A stretch of 64,000 nucleotides of DNA from Vibrio jasicida CAIM 1864 = LMG 25398 (GCF_000400365.1 NZ_BAOG01000008.1:45123-109122), one strand, 5' to 3'. Positions 1-8,890 are shown, numbered from the stretch's first letter. Numbers and translations are program-made. Notes: generated from the sequence alone by a model not told the origin.

Positions 1-423
1 AGGTAAGATCCAAAAGCTCAAGTTGTTCATTCGCGGTAACGCCATATCTGGAGCGCCAATCATCATTGGGATCATCCAGTTAGCTAAGCCGGTAAACGCA
101 GGCATGACGGCACCAAATACCATCACCAAACCATGCACCGTCGTCATTTGGTTAAAGAACTGAGGGTCAACCAATTGCAAACCCGGTTGGAACAACTCAG
201 CGCGAATGACCATCGCCATCGCACCGCCAGTGAGGAACATGGCAAAACTAAACCATAAATAAAGCGTACCGATGTCTTTATGACTGGTGGAATAAAGCCA
301 ACGCGCTAGCCCTTTTGGTGCGTGATGATGATCGTGGTCGTCTTCAATCGCAATGGTGGTGTTTGCAGTAGTTTGCGCTTCTGCAGGAGCAGACTTCACC
401 GCTTTTTCAATTGGCTTACTCAT
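1..423 (-). CDS. ctaD: Cytochrome c oxidase subunit I, N-terminal part (runs off left edge)
   Basis: Catalytic subunit of an aa3/caa3-type haem-copper oxidase in the inner membrane, reducing O2 and pumping protons. The 141 visible codons give a His/Asp-rich soluble start (DDHDHHHAP), then the conserved [14 protein letters not shown] entry to helix I, a long first membrane segment, the [11 protein letters not shown] segment with a haem-ligand-type His, and [20 protein letters not shown]. These are standard subunit I signatures. The ATG at 423-421 overlaps the TGA stop of subunit II (ATGA), so the two are translationally coupled. A GGAGG-type ribosome site lies just upstream inside coxB. The gene is cut by the window edge, so the rest cannot be judged. 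Confidence 0.95.
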   Translation of the reverse strand, partial: MSKPIEKAVKSAPAEAQTTANTTIAIEDDHDHHHAPKGLARWLYSTSHKDIGTLYLWFSFAMFLTGGAMAMVIRAELFQPGLQLVDPQFFNQMTTVHGLVMVFGAVMPAFTGLANWMIPMMIGAPDMALPRMNNLSFWILP

Positions 424-1583
424 ATTTCCTCCTTGGCACTTTCTTGTGCCTTAAAGGCGTTAACATCGGATGCTTGAACGGTATCGCCGGTATCATTTCC
501 CCAAGCATTCCGTTGATAGGTAATAACAGCAGCAATTTCTTGGTCGCTAAGTTGGTTAGCAAAAGCTTGCATCGCTGTCCCTGCGCGACCATTTACCAGT
601 ACGTCGATGTGAGCAATGACCGGACCTTTGGCGATCTCGCTGCCTTTAATCGCAGGGAACGCCCCCGGAATACCTTCACCGTTAGCTTGATGACATACGG
701 CACAGCGCGCGGTGTAAATCGACTCACCTTGTCCCATCAAATCTTCTATTGAAAGGTCTTGCGTCAATGCCTCTTGTGCAACAGCTTTCTGCAGAGCAAT
801 TTCTTGTTTCTTGTCTGTCATCCACTGTTCGAAATCATCTTCCGCCATCGCGTGTACGACAACTGGCATAAACCCATGTGCTCGGCCACAAAGTTCTGCG
901 CACTGACCACGATAAACACCCGGCTCATCAATCTTGGTCCACGCTTCATTGATAAAGCCTGGAATCGTATCTTTCTTAACTGCGAAATCAGGCACCCACC
1001 AGGAGTGGATTACGTCATCAGACGTCATTAAGAAACGAACTTTACGGTTGATTGGTAAAACGAGCGGGTTATCCACTTCGAGTAAGTAGTGTGCACCTTT
1101 CGCTTCGATGCCATCAATTTCTTTCTGACTGGTAGCAAGAAGGCTGAAGAATTCGACGTCCTCGCCGAAGTAGCTGTAGTGCCATTTCCATTGTGAGCCG
1201 GTTATCTTAATCGTGAGGTCAGATTGGCTGGTGTCTTCCATGGCCACCAGCGTTTTGGTCGCCGGAATTGCCATCGCAATGAGTATGATGACGGGGATGA
1301 TGGTCCAGATAATCTCCACTTTGGTGCTTTCATGGAAATTTGCCGCAACTGCTCCTTTTGACTTTCGGTGCCGGAAGATGGAGTAGAACATTACGCCAAA
1401 CACAACGAAGGCGATGGCACAGCAAATGTAGAAGATCAGCATATGTAATTCATACACTTGCTCACTGATCCCCGTAACACCCCGTGTCATGTTGTAATCA
1501 TTTTGCTCTGACCAACTGGACGAAGAAAATGTGATAAAAATCACATTCGCTAATAAGGCTAGAGTAGTTGCTAATCTTTTCAA
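420..1583 (-). CDS. coxB: Cytochrome c oxidase subunit II with fused C-terminal cytochrome c domain
   Basis: Electron-entry subunit of the oxidase; it accepts electrons from cytochrome c through the binuclear CuA centre. The 387 residues show a signal peptide-like start, two membrane helices (about 46-68 and 90-110), and a cupredoxin domain with the CuA ligands His193, Cys228, Cys232, His236 and Met239 in [13 protein letters not shown] linker then leads to a class I cytochrome c domain with CAVCH at 294-298. Subunit II proteins without the fused domain are about 100 residues shorter, so this is the caa3-type fusion. It is the first visible gene of the oxidase operon and overlaps ctaD by four bases. 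Confidence 0.95.
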   Translation of the reverse strand: MKRLATTLALLANVIFITFSSSSWSEQNDYNMTRGVTGISEQVYELHMLIFYICCAIAFVVFGVMFYSIFRHRKSKGAVAANFHESTKVEIIWTIIPVIILIAMAIPATKTLVAMEDTSQSDLTIKITGSQWKWHYSYFGEDVEFFSLLATSQKEIDGIEAKGAHYLLEVDNPLVLPINRKVRFLMTSDDVIHSWWVPDFAVKKDTIPGFINEAWTKIDEPGVYRGQCAELCGRAHGFMPVVVHAMAEDDFEQWMTDKKQEIALQKAVAQEALTQDLSIEDLMGQGESIYTARCAVCHQANGEGIPGAFPAIKGSEIAKGPVIAHIDVLVNGRAGTAMQAFANQLSDQEIAAVITYQRNAWGNDTGDTVQASDVNAFKAQESAKEEI

Positions 1584-1906
1584 AAGATCTCTCCTCTGCT
1601 CAGCCGCTGCGCTTGCGCGAGCTTCCTTGCTTCCCGATGCAAATATCGAACAAATTTACAAAAAATCATAAAAACTACGATTTCAGCACTCTTTGTTATA
1701 TTTATGTTAAAAGGCTAGTTATAGTTCAATAGTTCTTCAAGAAATTAACCGTGAATAAATTTCGTGTAGAGAGAAAAATAAATTCGGTTTATCGATTGCC
1801 CTCTTTGAAATGTAATTGAGAACCATTTACATTAGTAAAAAGAAAACATTGGGACACTTTCCGAATTAAAGTGTCTAAACAAGTAGGTTCCCCCTGCTAA
1901 GGAAAG
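1584..1906. other. Divergent intergenic region between coxB and the phosphohexomutase gene
   Basis: This AT-rich 323-bp stretch must hold the divergent promoters of the oxidase operon (leftward) and the mutase gene (rightward). The one motif that stands out is an inverted repeat, AATGTAA at 1809-1815 and TTACATT at 1827-1833, which overlaps a Fur-box-like sequence. No open reading frame with a ribosome site was found. Confidence 0.5.
1815..1833. promoter_or_regulatory. Fur-box-like sequence upstream of phosphohexomutase gene
   Basis: The 19-mer ATTGAGAACCATTTACATT matches 13 of the 16 defined positions of a Vibrio-type Fur box (AATGANAATNATTNTCATT). It ends about 73 bp before the mutase start codon. 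No promoter could be placed with confidence, so it is not clear which of the two divergent genes it would control. Confidence 0.35.
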
Positions 1907-3607
1907 ATGAATATGACAACACAAATTACTCAGTGGCTAGCACGAGACCCTGACCCTAAAACCCGCGAAGAGCTCCAGCACCTAGTCGATACAAATAATG
2001 AACAAGAACTGACAGATCGATTTGGCTCACGCTTAGCATTTGGTACGGCAGGTCTGCGCGGTAAAGTTGGTGCTGGTCCAAACCGCATGAACCGCTTAGT
2101 GATTCAAGAAACGGCAACTGGTCTCGGTCACTACCTGATTGAACAAGTAAAAGACGCCGCTTCTCGCGGAGTCGTGATTGGCTATGATGGTCGTCCAGAT
2201 TCCAAGCAGTTCGCACACGATACAGCCTCCGTTCTTACTGCTTTAGGTATCAAGGTTTATCTAACCTATAAAGTAGCGGCAACACCAATTGTTGCTTTTG
2301 GTGTGCGTGAATTGAATGCAGCAGCGGCTGTCGTCGTTACCGCAAGCCATAACCCACCTGAGTACAATGGATTTAAAGTCTACTGGGAAAATGGCGCGCA
2401 AATCATTCCACCACACGATTCTGGTATTGCAGCCAAGATTGATGATGCGACAACAAAACCGCTTCCTCTAATGTCACTCGACGACGCGAAGCAAAAAGGT
2501 CTATTAGTTTGGCTTGAAGACGAGTACTACCAAACGTACCGTAAGACAATGAACGACAACGCGCTGCTTACACCAAACAGCAACACAGACATCTCGATTG
2601 TTTACACGGCAATGCACGGTGTCGGTGCGGACATGGCAGAAACGTTGCTCGCAGACGCTGGCTTTAAAAAAGTGGCAAGTGTTCCAGAGCAGCGCGAACC
2701 GGACGGCACGTTCCCTACCGTAAACTTCCCAAACCCTGAAGAAGCAGGTGCAATGGACATGGTGATGGCACTGGGTAAATCTGTTAATGCCGACATAGCT
2801 TGCGCGAACGATCCTGACGCAGACCGCTTTGCCGTGGCAGTAAAACGCCCAGATGGCGAATACCAAATGCTAACGGGTGACCAAGTGGGTTCATTGTTTG
2901 GTGACTACTTACTGCAAGATCAACCAAACGCGCTTGTTGGGAATACCATTGTGTCTTCTCGTCTATTGAGCAGTATTGCGAAAGCACATGGCGCAGAATA
3001 CTACCAAACGTTAACTGGCTTTAAATGGCTAACCAACGTAGCAATGACACAAGAGACAGATGCAAATCCGTTCCTATTCGCTTACGAAGAAGCACTAGGC
3101 TACACGGTAGGCAACAAGGTTTGGGATAAAGATGGCTTGTCAGCACTGGTCGCTTTCTCTCAATTAACAGGTAAGTTGAAAGCACAAGGCAAAACGCTGT
3201 GGGATAAGTTAGAAGAGTTATACCGCCAACACGGTTTCTACTTCAACGCGCAACGCAGCATTGCGCTTGACCCTAAATCACCACCAATCGGTGACAAACT
3301 TCGCGCGAACCCACCGAAAGAGATCGCGGGTAAACGCATTGAAGTCATTGAAGATCTGAAGTCATCACTTCGATTTGTGACCGATTGTCCAACAGAAGCG
3401 ATTGACTTGCCTGCAAGTGACGTATTGGTTTACCACCTAGAAGACAAATCACGCGTGATTGTTCGCCCTTCAGGTACTGAACCGAAGTTGAAGTGTTATT
3501 ACGAAGTGATCAGCGACTTCCCAGCAGAGATGAATTACGCGCAAGCTAACCAAGCAGCGGAAGCGAAGATGAACGCATTGATCGAAGCACATCAACAAAG
3601 CTTGTAA
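1907..3607 (+). CDS. Phosphoglucomutase/phosphomannomutase family protein (phospho-sugar mutase)
   Basis: Interconverts hexose-1- and hexose-6-phosphates (possibly also pentose phosphates) by phosphoryl transfer through a phosphoserine. The 566-residue protein has the four-domain alpha-D-phosphohexomutase layout: active-site loop TASHNP with Ser147, the Mg2+ loop DPDADR at 302-307, a sugar-binding EEALGY loop in domain 3, and the phosphate-binding RPSGTEPK near the C-terminus. The length and the GTAGLRG start fit the PGM2-like long subfamily rather than E. coli pgm or manB. The ATG follows AAGGA by a normal spacing. It stands alone and ends at a strong terminator. Substrate choice cannot be read from sequence. 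Confidence 0.9.
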   Translation: MNMTTQITQWLARDPDPKTREELQHLVDTNNEQELTDRFGSRLAFGTAGLRGKVGAGPNRMNRLVIQETATGLGHYLIEQVKDAASRGVVIGYDGRPDSKQFAHDTASVLTALGIKVYLTYKVAATPIVAFGVRELNAAAAVVVTASHNPPEYNGFKVYWENGAQIIPPHDSGIAAKIDDATTKPLPLMSLDDAKQKGLLVWLEDEYYQTYRKTMNDNALLTPNSNTDISIVYTAMHGVGADMAETLLADAGFKKVASVPEQREPDGTFPTVNFPNPEEAGAMDMVMALGKSVNADIACANDPDADRFAVAVKRPDGEYQMLTGDQVGSLFGDYLLQDQPNALVGNTIVSSRLLSSIAKAHGAEYYQTLTGFKWLTNVAMTQETDANPFLFAYEEALGYTVGNKVWDKDGLSALVAFSQLTGKLKAQGKTLWDKLEELYRQHGFYFNAQRSIALDPKSPPIGDKLRANPPKEIAGKRIEVIEDLKSSLRFVTDCPTEAIDLPASDVLVYHLEDKSRVIVRPSGTEPKLKCYYEVISDFPAEMNYAQANQAAEAKMNALIEAHQQSL

Positions 3608-3655
3608 TTCAGGTTTGAAACATTGACTCTGTGACAACAGCAAATAGTAAATAGT

Positions 3656-3685
3656 AAAAGAGGCGCATCGAGCGCCTCTTTTTTT
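3656..3685. terminator. Bidirectional rho-independent terminator
   Basis: A GAGGCGC/GCGCCTC stem with a short ATCGA loop is followed by a run of T on the plus strand and preceded by A residues. It lies between the convergent mutase and GNAT genes and can serve both. Confidence 0.9.
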
Positions 3686-3702
3686 GTTCAATTCAAACCA
3701 AA

Positions 3703-4122
3703 TCAAGCAATCTGTTTTTGCAGGAAATGTTTATCAATGCCTGCTGCTGGGTAACCTGAATACTGCCCTACTTTTTCAAAACCCAATTTCAAGTAAAAAT
3801 CGAGTGCTTGAAAGCTATAAGTATCGAGATACAAGTGCGTCACCCCATGTGATTTCGCTTGTTCTTCCAGTAGAGAAATCAGTTTGCTTCCCAATCCCGA
3901 AGTGCGTGCCTCTGCATCTACCCAAAGATATTCAACGAACACGTTGTTATTGAATATCTCTCCCGTGAGTCCACCAATCACTTTACCCTCGTCATTACGG
4001 GCAAAACAGCCAATGGCATTTACATCACCATCCGGTAAATGCATGCGGTTATACGCTCGGATGCCATCACGGATAAAATCGAGATCGCTTTGTTCTGGGT
4101 TGAGTTTAAATTCAAGTTTCAT
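3703..4122 (-). CDS. GNAT family N-acetyltransferase
   Basis: Predicted acetyl-CoA-dependent N-acetyltransferase of 139 residues, cytoplasmic. The GNAT fold is visible as the beta4 segment VFVEYLWVDAEARTSGLGSK (pyrophosphate-binding R-x-x-G-x-G/A variant), the helix ISLLEEQAKSHG, and the beta5/alpha4 part LYLDTYSFQALDFYLKLGF with the FY-K-LGF signature. The substrate is unknown. The gene is monocistronic, read leftward towards the terminator shared with the mutase and separated from the LysE gene by another terminator. Confidence 0.88.
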   Translation of the reverse strand: MKLEFKLNPEQSDLDFIRDGIRAYNRMHLPDGDVNAIGCFARNDEGKVIGGLTGEIFNNNVFVEYLWVDAEARTSGLGSKLISLLEEQAKSHGVTHLYLDTYSFQALDFYLKLGFEKVGQYSGYPAAGIDKHFLQKQIA

Positions 4123-4159
4123 ACTGCCACTCCTTGGAAATCAGAGTGATACTAAAACA

Positions 4160-4183
4160 AAAAGCCAGCGAGTGCTGGCTTTT
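4160..4183 (-). terminator. Rho-independent terminator after the LysE-family gene
   Basis: A perfect AAAAGCCAGC/GCTGGCTTTT stem with a four-base loop lies between the LysE stop codon and the GNAT start. Leftward transcription ends in T residues. Confidence 0.85.
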
Positions 4184-4203
4184 GTATAAAAATCTGATTG
4201 TTC

Positions 4204-4836
4204 TTACATCGCGAAGCTACTAAGCATCCAAACTGCCAAAATAATAAACACTAATCCCATCAGCTTGCCTTGGTACATACGGAACTTAGCGTTTTCAACC
4301 AAACCTTTCCCCAATGTTCCAGCAAGAGCAACCAGTAAAATGTTGAATAATAGGCCTAATACATTCAGCACTAAGCCTAGCGCCAACATCTGTTCACCAG
4401 AAGATGCCGTGATATTACTAGATACAAACTGTGGCAAAAACATCACGAAAAACACCAACGCCTTGGGGTTCAGTAAATTGCTCATTAAGGCACGCTGATA
4501 GTAAGTCGATGCCATTTTGTTTTTCTGGTCAAGCTCCGGTGCAGCAGATACGTCCGCTCGTAGACAATCCCAGCCCATTTTGAGCAAGTACGCGCCCCCC
4601 AGTAGATGGAGCACTTTTAATGCGATTGGACTCATTGCAATCAAGGTCGACACGCCCATTGCCGCTAACAGCGTTAAGATCACGCCGGACGTCGCGTTGC
4701 CTAAGCTCGCAAACAGACCAACTTTTTTGCCATAGCTCATACTAGAACTGGCAATCAGCAGCATGTCTGGGCCGGGTAATAAAAGGAGAGCAACAACAGC
4801 AGTGAGATAAACGGGGAGTACAGATAAATCGATCAT
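4204..4836 (-). CDS. LysE/RhtB family amino acid exporter
   Basis: Inner-membrane exporter of amino acids or their derivatives, 210 residues with about six hydrophobic segments. The N-terminal LLLPGPDMLLIASSSMSYG matches the conserved GPD/N motif of the RhtB/LeuE branch, and LLNPKALVFFVMFLPQF is the second family signature. The length is typical. It is divergent from the AraC-family gene at 5089 across 252 bp, a frequent regulator-exporter arrangement, so that regulator may also control it. The exported substrate is not known. Confidence 0.9.
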   Translation of the reverse strand: MIDLSVLPVYLTAVVALLLLPGPDMLLIASSSMSYGKKVGLFASLGNATSGVILTLLAAMGVSTLIAMSPIALKVLHLLGGAYLLKMGWDCLRADVSAAPELDQKNKMASTYYQRALMSNLLNPKALVFFVMFLPQFVSSNITASSGEQMLALGLVLNVLGLLFNILLVALAGTLGKGLVENAKFRMYQGKLMGLVFIILAVWMLSSFAM

Positions 4837-4997
4837 GATTGGGACTAGATTTTTAAAACAGGCGGCGAATCTTATACCAATGATTGAACAACGACCAGAC
4901 CAAATACCTCCATTGAATATTAAAATCAGAAAATAAAGAAGGTTTAATGCTCACTTTAAAAACAATTAACCTTTTTGGAATTTATTTTTAATACTGA

Positions 4998-5013
4998 TAG
5001 CAATTTTGTACAA
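4998..5013. promoter_or_regulatory. Candidate regulator operator, copy 1 (16-nt repeat)
   Basis: TAGCAATTTTGTACAA occurs here, 76 bp before the araC-type gene, and again identically at 5914-5929 before azlC. This copy extends to the perfect palindrome TTTTGTACAAAA (5004-5015). An 8-nt sequence GGTAGACT at 5033-5040 recurs inverted (5947-5954) at nearly the same distance from copy 2. Such paired elements in front of a regulator and its likely target suggest the binding site of that regulator. Confidence 0.6.
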
Positions 5014-5088
5014 AAATACTCAGGATGGTTCCGGTAGACTCCTGTTGACATTGTCCCTCCATTTACGCTTGAGCAATTCAGAACGAAA

Positions 5089-5916
5089 ATGAAAGAAAAG
5101 AATAAGGAAATCGCGACTTTTAAGATTGCTCAAGAACTGGGCGGCTTGGAGCTGCTCGACGCAAAGTACGAAAAACAAAATTTCTCTCGCCATAGCCATG
5201 AAGGCTACACCATTGGCGTGATTGAAAAAGGTGCGCAACAGTTCTTTCGTACTGGCGGAAATCATATTGCACCGCAAGACAGCATCATTCTTGTCAACGC
5301 CGACGAGGTGCATAACGGTCACTCAGCGTCAGAAGGCGGTTGGGAATACAAAGCCATGTATCCCGTACCTGAGCAGTTTCAAACGCTCGGGGAAGAACTC
5401 GGCGCACCCAATGTCGCACAGCCCTACTTCCCCCAACCCGTTGTTTATGATCCAGAACTCGCTAATCAACTGCGGTTGGTATTCGATACGCTAGAGAAAT
5501 CCGATAACCGCTTACTAAGAGAGACACTTGTCTACGGTACGTTGGTCAAACTTGCCAGCAAGCACAGTACACATCGAGCCTCTCTTCAAGATGCGACCAA
5601 AGCGCAAAAGCAAGTACATCTGGTCAAAGAGTTTCTTGAAGACTTCCCTCAAGCCGATGTCTCTTTAGAAGAACTTGCGAAATTGGCGGGATTAAGCCCT
5701 TTTCATTTGTTGCGCGAGTTTCAAAAACAATTCGGCTTTCCGCCGCACGCGTTTCAAATTCAGCAGAGACTCCGAATGGCGAAAAAACTGCTCAAGTTAG
5801 GACAAAAGACTTCTGATGTTGCTCAAGAGTGTGGCTTTCACGATCAAAGCCATTTGCATCGTCACTTTAAAAAAGCCATGGGCGTAACGCCTGGGCAGTA
5901 CATCAAGCATTGTTAG
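5089..5916 (+). CDS. AraC family transcriptional regulator with N-terminal cupin sensor
   Basis: DNA-binding regulator of 275 residues. The N-terminal half (about 20-150) is an AraC-type cupin ligand domain: FSRHSHEGYTIGVIEKG and the DSIILVNADEVHNGH stretch. The C-terminal 100 residues carry the two helix-turn-helix units, ending in SDVAQECGFHDQSHLHRHFKKAMGVTPGQY, the family signature. It lies between a divergent LysE exporter and the azlCD exporter genes, so a role sensing an amino acid and switching on export is likely. The same 16-nt repeat precedes this gene and azlC, suggesting autoregulation and control of azlCD. The ribosome site is weak. Confidence 0.92.
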   Translation: MKEKNKEIATFKIAQELGGLELLDAKYEKQNFSRHSHEGYTIGVIEKGAQQFFRTGGNHIAPQDSIILVNADEVHNGHSASEGGWEYKAMYPVPEQFQTLGEELGAPNVAQPYFPQPVVYDPELANQLRLVFDTLEKSDNRLLRETLVYGTLVKLASKHSTHRASLQDATKAQKQVHLVKEFLEDFPQADVSLEELAKLAGLSPFHLLREFQKQFGFPPHAFQIQQRLRMAKKLLKLGQKTSDVAQECGFHDQSHLHRHFKKAMGVTPGQYIKHC

Positions 5917-5929
5917 CAATTTTGTACAA
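5914..5929. promoter_or_regulatory. Candidate regulator operator, copy 2 (16-nt repeat)
   Basis: Exact second copy of TAGCAATTTTGTACAA; it overlaps the TAG stop codon of the araC-type gene and lies 58 bp before azlC. AGTCTACC at 5947-5954 is the inverse of GGTAGACT beside copy 1. Confidence 0.6.
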
Positions 5930-5987
5930 GGCAGCGTGCTGAGGTCAGTCTACCTTAACAGCATGTTTTTCTATTTAAGTTGAAGTT

Positions 5988-6731
5988 ATGGATACTACTT
6001 TGCCAACTCATCAAAATTCAAAATCCTCGCTCTTTTTACAAGGCACCATCGCTATGATGCCATTGAGCATCGCTGTGTTGCCCTGGGGGTTATTAGCCGG
6101 CTCATTTGCCATTGATACTGGCTTACACCCTCTGGAAGGTCAGGCGCTTTCCGCTATTCTGTTTGCAGGCTCCGCCCAACTTGTAGCCATGGGGATGATT
6201 AAAGCAGGCGCTGGCTTGACTACGATGCTGCTGACTACTTTTTTCATTACCTCTCGCCATTTTCTCTATAGCGTTTCAATGCGCAGTAAGATTTCGCCTT
6301 TGCCAGCAAAGTGGCGTCTTTCACTTGGCTTCTTACTCACTGACGAGCTATTTGCCATCGTCGGGCACCAATCCGATAAACAATTTGATCGATGGTACGC
6401 CCTTGGCGCTGGGTTAAGCTTTTATCTCTTCTGGAACTTCGCAACGCTTGCCGGCATCGTTGCCGGCAGTTTGATACCTGAATTGAATGAGCTCGGATTG
6501 GAATTTGCCGTTGCTGCCACTTTTATCGCGATTGTGGTGCCAACGATAAAAAGCATTCCCGTGTTATGCAGTGTCTTGGTGGCATTAGTTAGCTCAGTGG
6601 CGCTGAACTACTACCAAGTAGAAGGAAGCTTGATGTTCGCGAGCATTCTCGCCATGTTGACGGGCTATTTTGTGGAACAATTTACGACGAAAGCACCAAA
6701 CCTTGAGAGTACACAGGAGGAACGCCAATGA
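5988..6731 (+). CDS. azlC: AzlC family branched-chain amino acid export subunit
   Basis: Large subunit of a two-component inner-membrane exporter (AzlCD/BrnFE/YgaZH type). Its 247 residues are mostly hydrophobic; MPLSIAVLPWGLLAGSFAI, AILFAGSAQLVAMGMI and TTFFITSRHFLYSVSM are the diagnostic family blocks (P-x-G-x-x-FG variant and the R-H-x-LYS motif). The stop codon overlaps the azlD start as ATGA, so the pair is translated together. The preceding AraC-type regulator and the repeat element shared between the two promoters point to regulated export. The substrate (branched-chain amino acids, possibly methionine) is inferred from the family. Confidence 0.92.
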   Translation: MDTTLPTHQNSKSSLFLQGTIAMMPLSIAVLPWGLLAGSFAIDTGLHPLEGQALSAILFAGSAQLVAMGMIKAGAGLTTMLLTTFFITSRHFLYSVSMRSKISPLPAKWRLSLGFLLTDELFAIVGHQSDKQFDRWYALGAGLSFYLFWNFATLAGIVAGSLIPELNELGLEFAVAATFIAIVVPTIKSIPVLCSVLVALVSSVALNYYQVEGSLMFASILAMLTGYFVEQFTTKAPNLESTQEERQ

Positions 6732-7039
6732 TCTTTTTGTCTATCTTAGCCATGACAGCCTTGGTGTTCACCAGCCGTTATCTGTTCTTAGAACCTAAGT
6801 TACCGCTTAGGTTAGGCGTAAGAACTCAGAAAGTGTTGAGCTACGCAAGCCCTGCAGTACTCACCGCAATTTGGGCTCCAATTGTATTTATGCCAGAGGG
6901 TGAACTGAGCGTCACATGGCAAAATCCATTTCTATTGGCTGCTCTATTAGCCGCTGCGATTGCGTACCTCACCAAGAATGTCTTGCTCACCACCATAGTA
7001 AGTATGGTCGCGTTCTTATTGCTTCGAATTTGGTTGTAA
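6728..7039 (+). CDS. azlD: AzlD family branched-chain amino acid export subunit
   Basis: Small partner of AzlC, 103 residues with about four membrane segments. The start MIFLSILAMTALVFTSRYLF and the segment VLSYASPAVLTAIWAPIVF are typical of the AzlD family. It overlaps azlC by four bases and faces the FAH-family gene with only eight bases between the stop codons. No separate promoter is expected. Confidence 0.9.
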   Translation: MIFLSILAMTALVFTSRYLFLEPKLPLRLGVRTQKVLSYASPAVLTAIWAPIVFMPEGELSVTWQNPFLLAALLAAAIAYLTKNVLLTTIVSMVAFLLLRIWL

Positions 7040-7047
7040 GCTCACGA

Positions 7048-7662
7048 CTAAGTAGCTACCCACTCAATCTCTAACAAGGTGAAGTCTCCACACTTCAAAC
7101 GCCCAAGGAAGACATCGCCTTGATGCACTTCTCCCACGCCCTTTGGTGTGCCTGTCATCACGACATCGCCATCTTCTAGAGTTGTATAGCTCTTCAGCTC
7201 ATCGAGAATACTAACTGGTGGGTAAAGCATCTGTTTAACGTGCCCTTTTTGAACATGAACACAGTTAATCAAAAGCTCTAAGTTGAGATCGTCTATATCG
7301 ACACCGTTAAGAGAGTGGAATCGACTGAATACTGCTGAACCGTCAAACGCTTTAGCACGTTCCCAAGGTAATCCTTTTTCTTTGAGGGTCGATTGTAAGC
7401 CGCGTTTGGTCAGATCTAGGCCAAGCCCAACCGCATTGTATTGACCATTTTTGATCAGAAAACAGATTTCTGCTTCGTAATGCAAAGGCTCTTGATGAAA
7501 TGAGGTGAGTTTGGTTGAAACGGAAGTCGCCGGTTTATTAAACACGACCATTTGTTCTGGCATGGCATTATTGAGCTCTTGAATATGCTCAACATAGTTA
7601 CGCCCAACACACAGAACTTTACCAACTTTGACTTTCTTCTCTTCAACCTGAATGACGCTCAT
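7048..7662 (-). CDS. Fumarylacetoacetate hydrolase (FAH) family protein
   Basis: Cytoplasmic metal-dependent hydrolase, isomerase or decarboxylase acting on a beta-dicarbonyl or acylpyruvate-type substrate. The 204-residue protein is a single FAH C-terminal domain: KVLCVGRNYVEHIQELN, the metal ligands in HYEAEICFLI (Glu-x-Glu type), DLTKRGLQ, and DVVMTGTPKGVGEVHQGD near the end. Size and motifs resemble YcgM-type acylpyruvases. An ATG nine codons upstream (7689) lacks a ribosome site, while the ATG at 7662 follows AGGGAAG, so the shorter start is used here. No pathway genes adjoin it. Confidence 0.9.
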   Translation of the reverse strand: MSVIQVEEKKVKVGKVLCVGRNYVEHIQELNNAMPEQMVVFNKPATSVSTKLTSFHQEPLHYEAEICFLIKNGQYNAVGLGLDLTKRGLQSTLKEKGLPWERAKAFDGSAVFSRFHSLNGVDIDDLNLELLINCVHVQKGHVKQMLYPPVSILDELKSYTTLEDGDVVMTGTPKGVGEVHQGDVFLGRLKCGDFTLLEIEWVAT

Positions 7663-7819
7663 TGCTCTTCCCTGCAAAACAAAACGCACATGATAATCTA
7701 ACTGATTGAGTTGCCCACACTAGTTCCCACTCTTGAATGTTAAAAACAAGACATTCAGCCCGTTTTGCTCTCTCGCCTTCAAGGCGAAACTCTCTCATTT
7801 ATCAAACATTAGAGATGAA

Positions 7820-7844
7820 AAAAGCCAGCACGAGGCTGGCTTTT
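7820..7844 (-). terminator. Rho-independent terminator after porin gene
   Basis: AAAAGCCAGC/GCTGGCTTTT stem with a five-base loop, located 24 bp past the stop codon of the leftward porin gene. Confidence 0.85.
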
Positions 7845-7867
7845 ATAGTAACTAGGACAGGTTACTA

Positions 7868-8890
7868 TTATAGGTAGTAACGAGCACCAAGTGCCCATTT
7901 GTCGTCTGTTTTACGATCGTTAGCATCGTTTAGGTCGAACTGGTAACCAGCGTAACCAACAAACTTAGAAGTGAAGTTGTATTCTGCTTGAACAGCCATC
8001 TCTTCACGTGCAGTTTCAGTTTTGCTGCGGTTAAACTCTTTACCTTCAACCATTTCGTAGTTGATGCTTAGGTTTAGACTGCTTGGTAGAGCGTATGCTA
8101 GTAGCGCTTCGTACGCATCACTGTCTACAAGGCGAGCGCCGTTTGTGCCGAAGTTCATGTTCTCGTTTGAACCGTATACTGCTGCTACGTATAGGCCTTG
8201 ACCGTATGAACCGTAAGATGCAGATACTAGGTGAGATTCAGCAGATTGCTTGCCTACAAAGTTAGCTTGTTGGATATCACCACCGTTGTAAGTGTAACCA
8301 ATTTTCGCGCCCATGATTGCGTAAGAAAGTGCAACTTGCATACGGTCATCGTATTCTGCACCGTCAGTCTTAGCACCTTGCCAACCTAGACCGAAGTTGA
8401 TTGCACCAGCTTCACCTAGCTCGATTGCGTTGCGGTAAGAAAGCATCTTGTCCGCACGACCAGTACCTAGAGCACCGTGGTCATCGTAGATAAAGTCGTT
8501 CGCAAATGCGATTGGCATATCAGCAACGCCAGCTACATCGTAGTAAGGTGCCCATTGAGTACCACCAACTGCACGGCCGTATACGTCGTGAGTTAGACCT
8601 AGGTAGCCAAGACGAGTAGTGAATGACTCTTCACCGCCATCTAGGTAGTTAAGAGCCCACTCACCGCGAGCGTCAGCTGTGAAGCCGTTGCCTAGGTCTT
8701 GAGTTGCTGTGAAGTTGATACGTGGAGAGTTAGTACCTACATCTGTGTCGCCTTGCTCTGAACCGTTTAGGTTAACAGATACGTGACCACCGATAGCGAA
8801 AGTAGTGCCGTCGTTGTTGTAAAGTTCCACTGCTACTGCTTGTGTACCGAATGTTGCTGCAACAATCGCTGCTGCTAGGAATTTTTTGTT
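7868..8890 (-). CDS. Gram-negative general porin (OmpC/OmpU-like)
   Basis: Trimeric beta-barrel outer-membrane channel of about 340 residues. It has a clear Sec signal (KKFLAAAIVAATFGTQAVA, cleaved before VELYNNDG), then the porin start YNNDGTTFAIGGHVSVNL, alternating aromatic/hydrophobic strands (ARGEWALNYL, TTRLGYLGLTHDVYGRAVGG, with the L3-like QWAPYYDVAG region) and a C-terminal ALGARYYL strand ending in a near-canonical aromatic signature. An ATG at 8917 is in frame but extends the signal peptide; neither start has a strong ribosome site. It is divergent from a second porin at 9461. Confidence 0.92.
   Translation of the reverse strand, partial: NKKFLAAAIVAATFGTQAVAVELYNNDGTTFAIGGHVSVNLNGSEQGDTDVGTNSPRINFTATQDLGNGFTADARGEWALNYLDGGEESFTTRLGYLGLTHDVYGRAVGGTQWAPYYDVAGVADMPIAFANDFIYDDHGALGTGRADKMLSYRNAIELGEAGAINFGLGWQGAKTDGAEYDDRMQVALSYAIMGAKIGYTYNGGDIQQANFVGKQSAESHLVSASYGSYGQGLYVAAVYGSNENMNFGTNGARLVDSDAYEALLAYALPSSLNLSINYEMVEGKEFNRSKTETAREEMAVQAEYNFTSKFVGYAGYQFDLNDANDRKTDDKWALGARYYL

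Noticed and set aside
7663..7689. Longer start for the FAH-family gene at 7689
   Set aside because: No ribosome site, while the ATG at 7662 has AGGGAAG and fits the family start.
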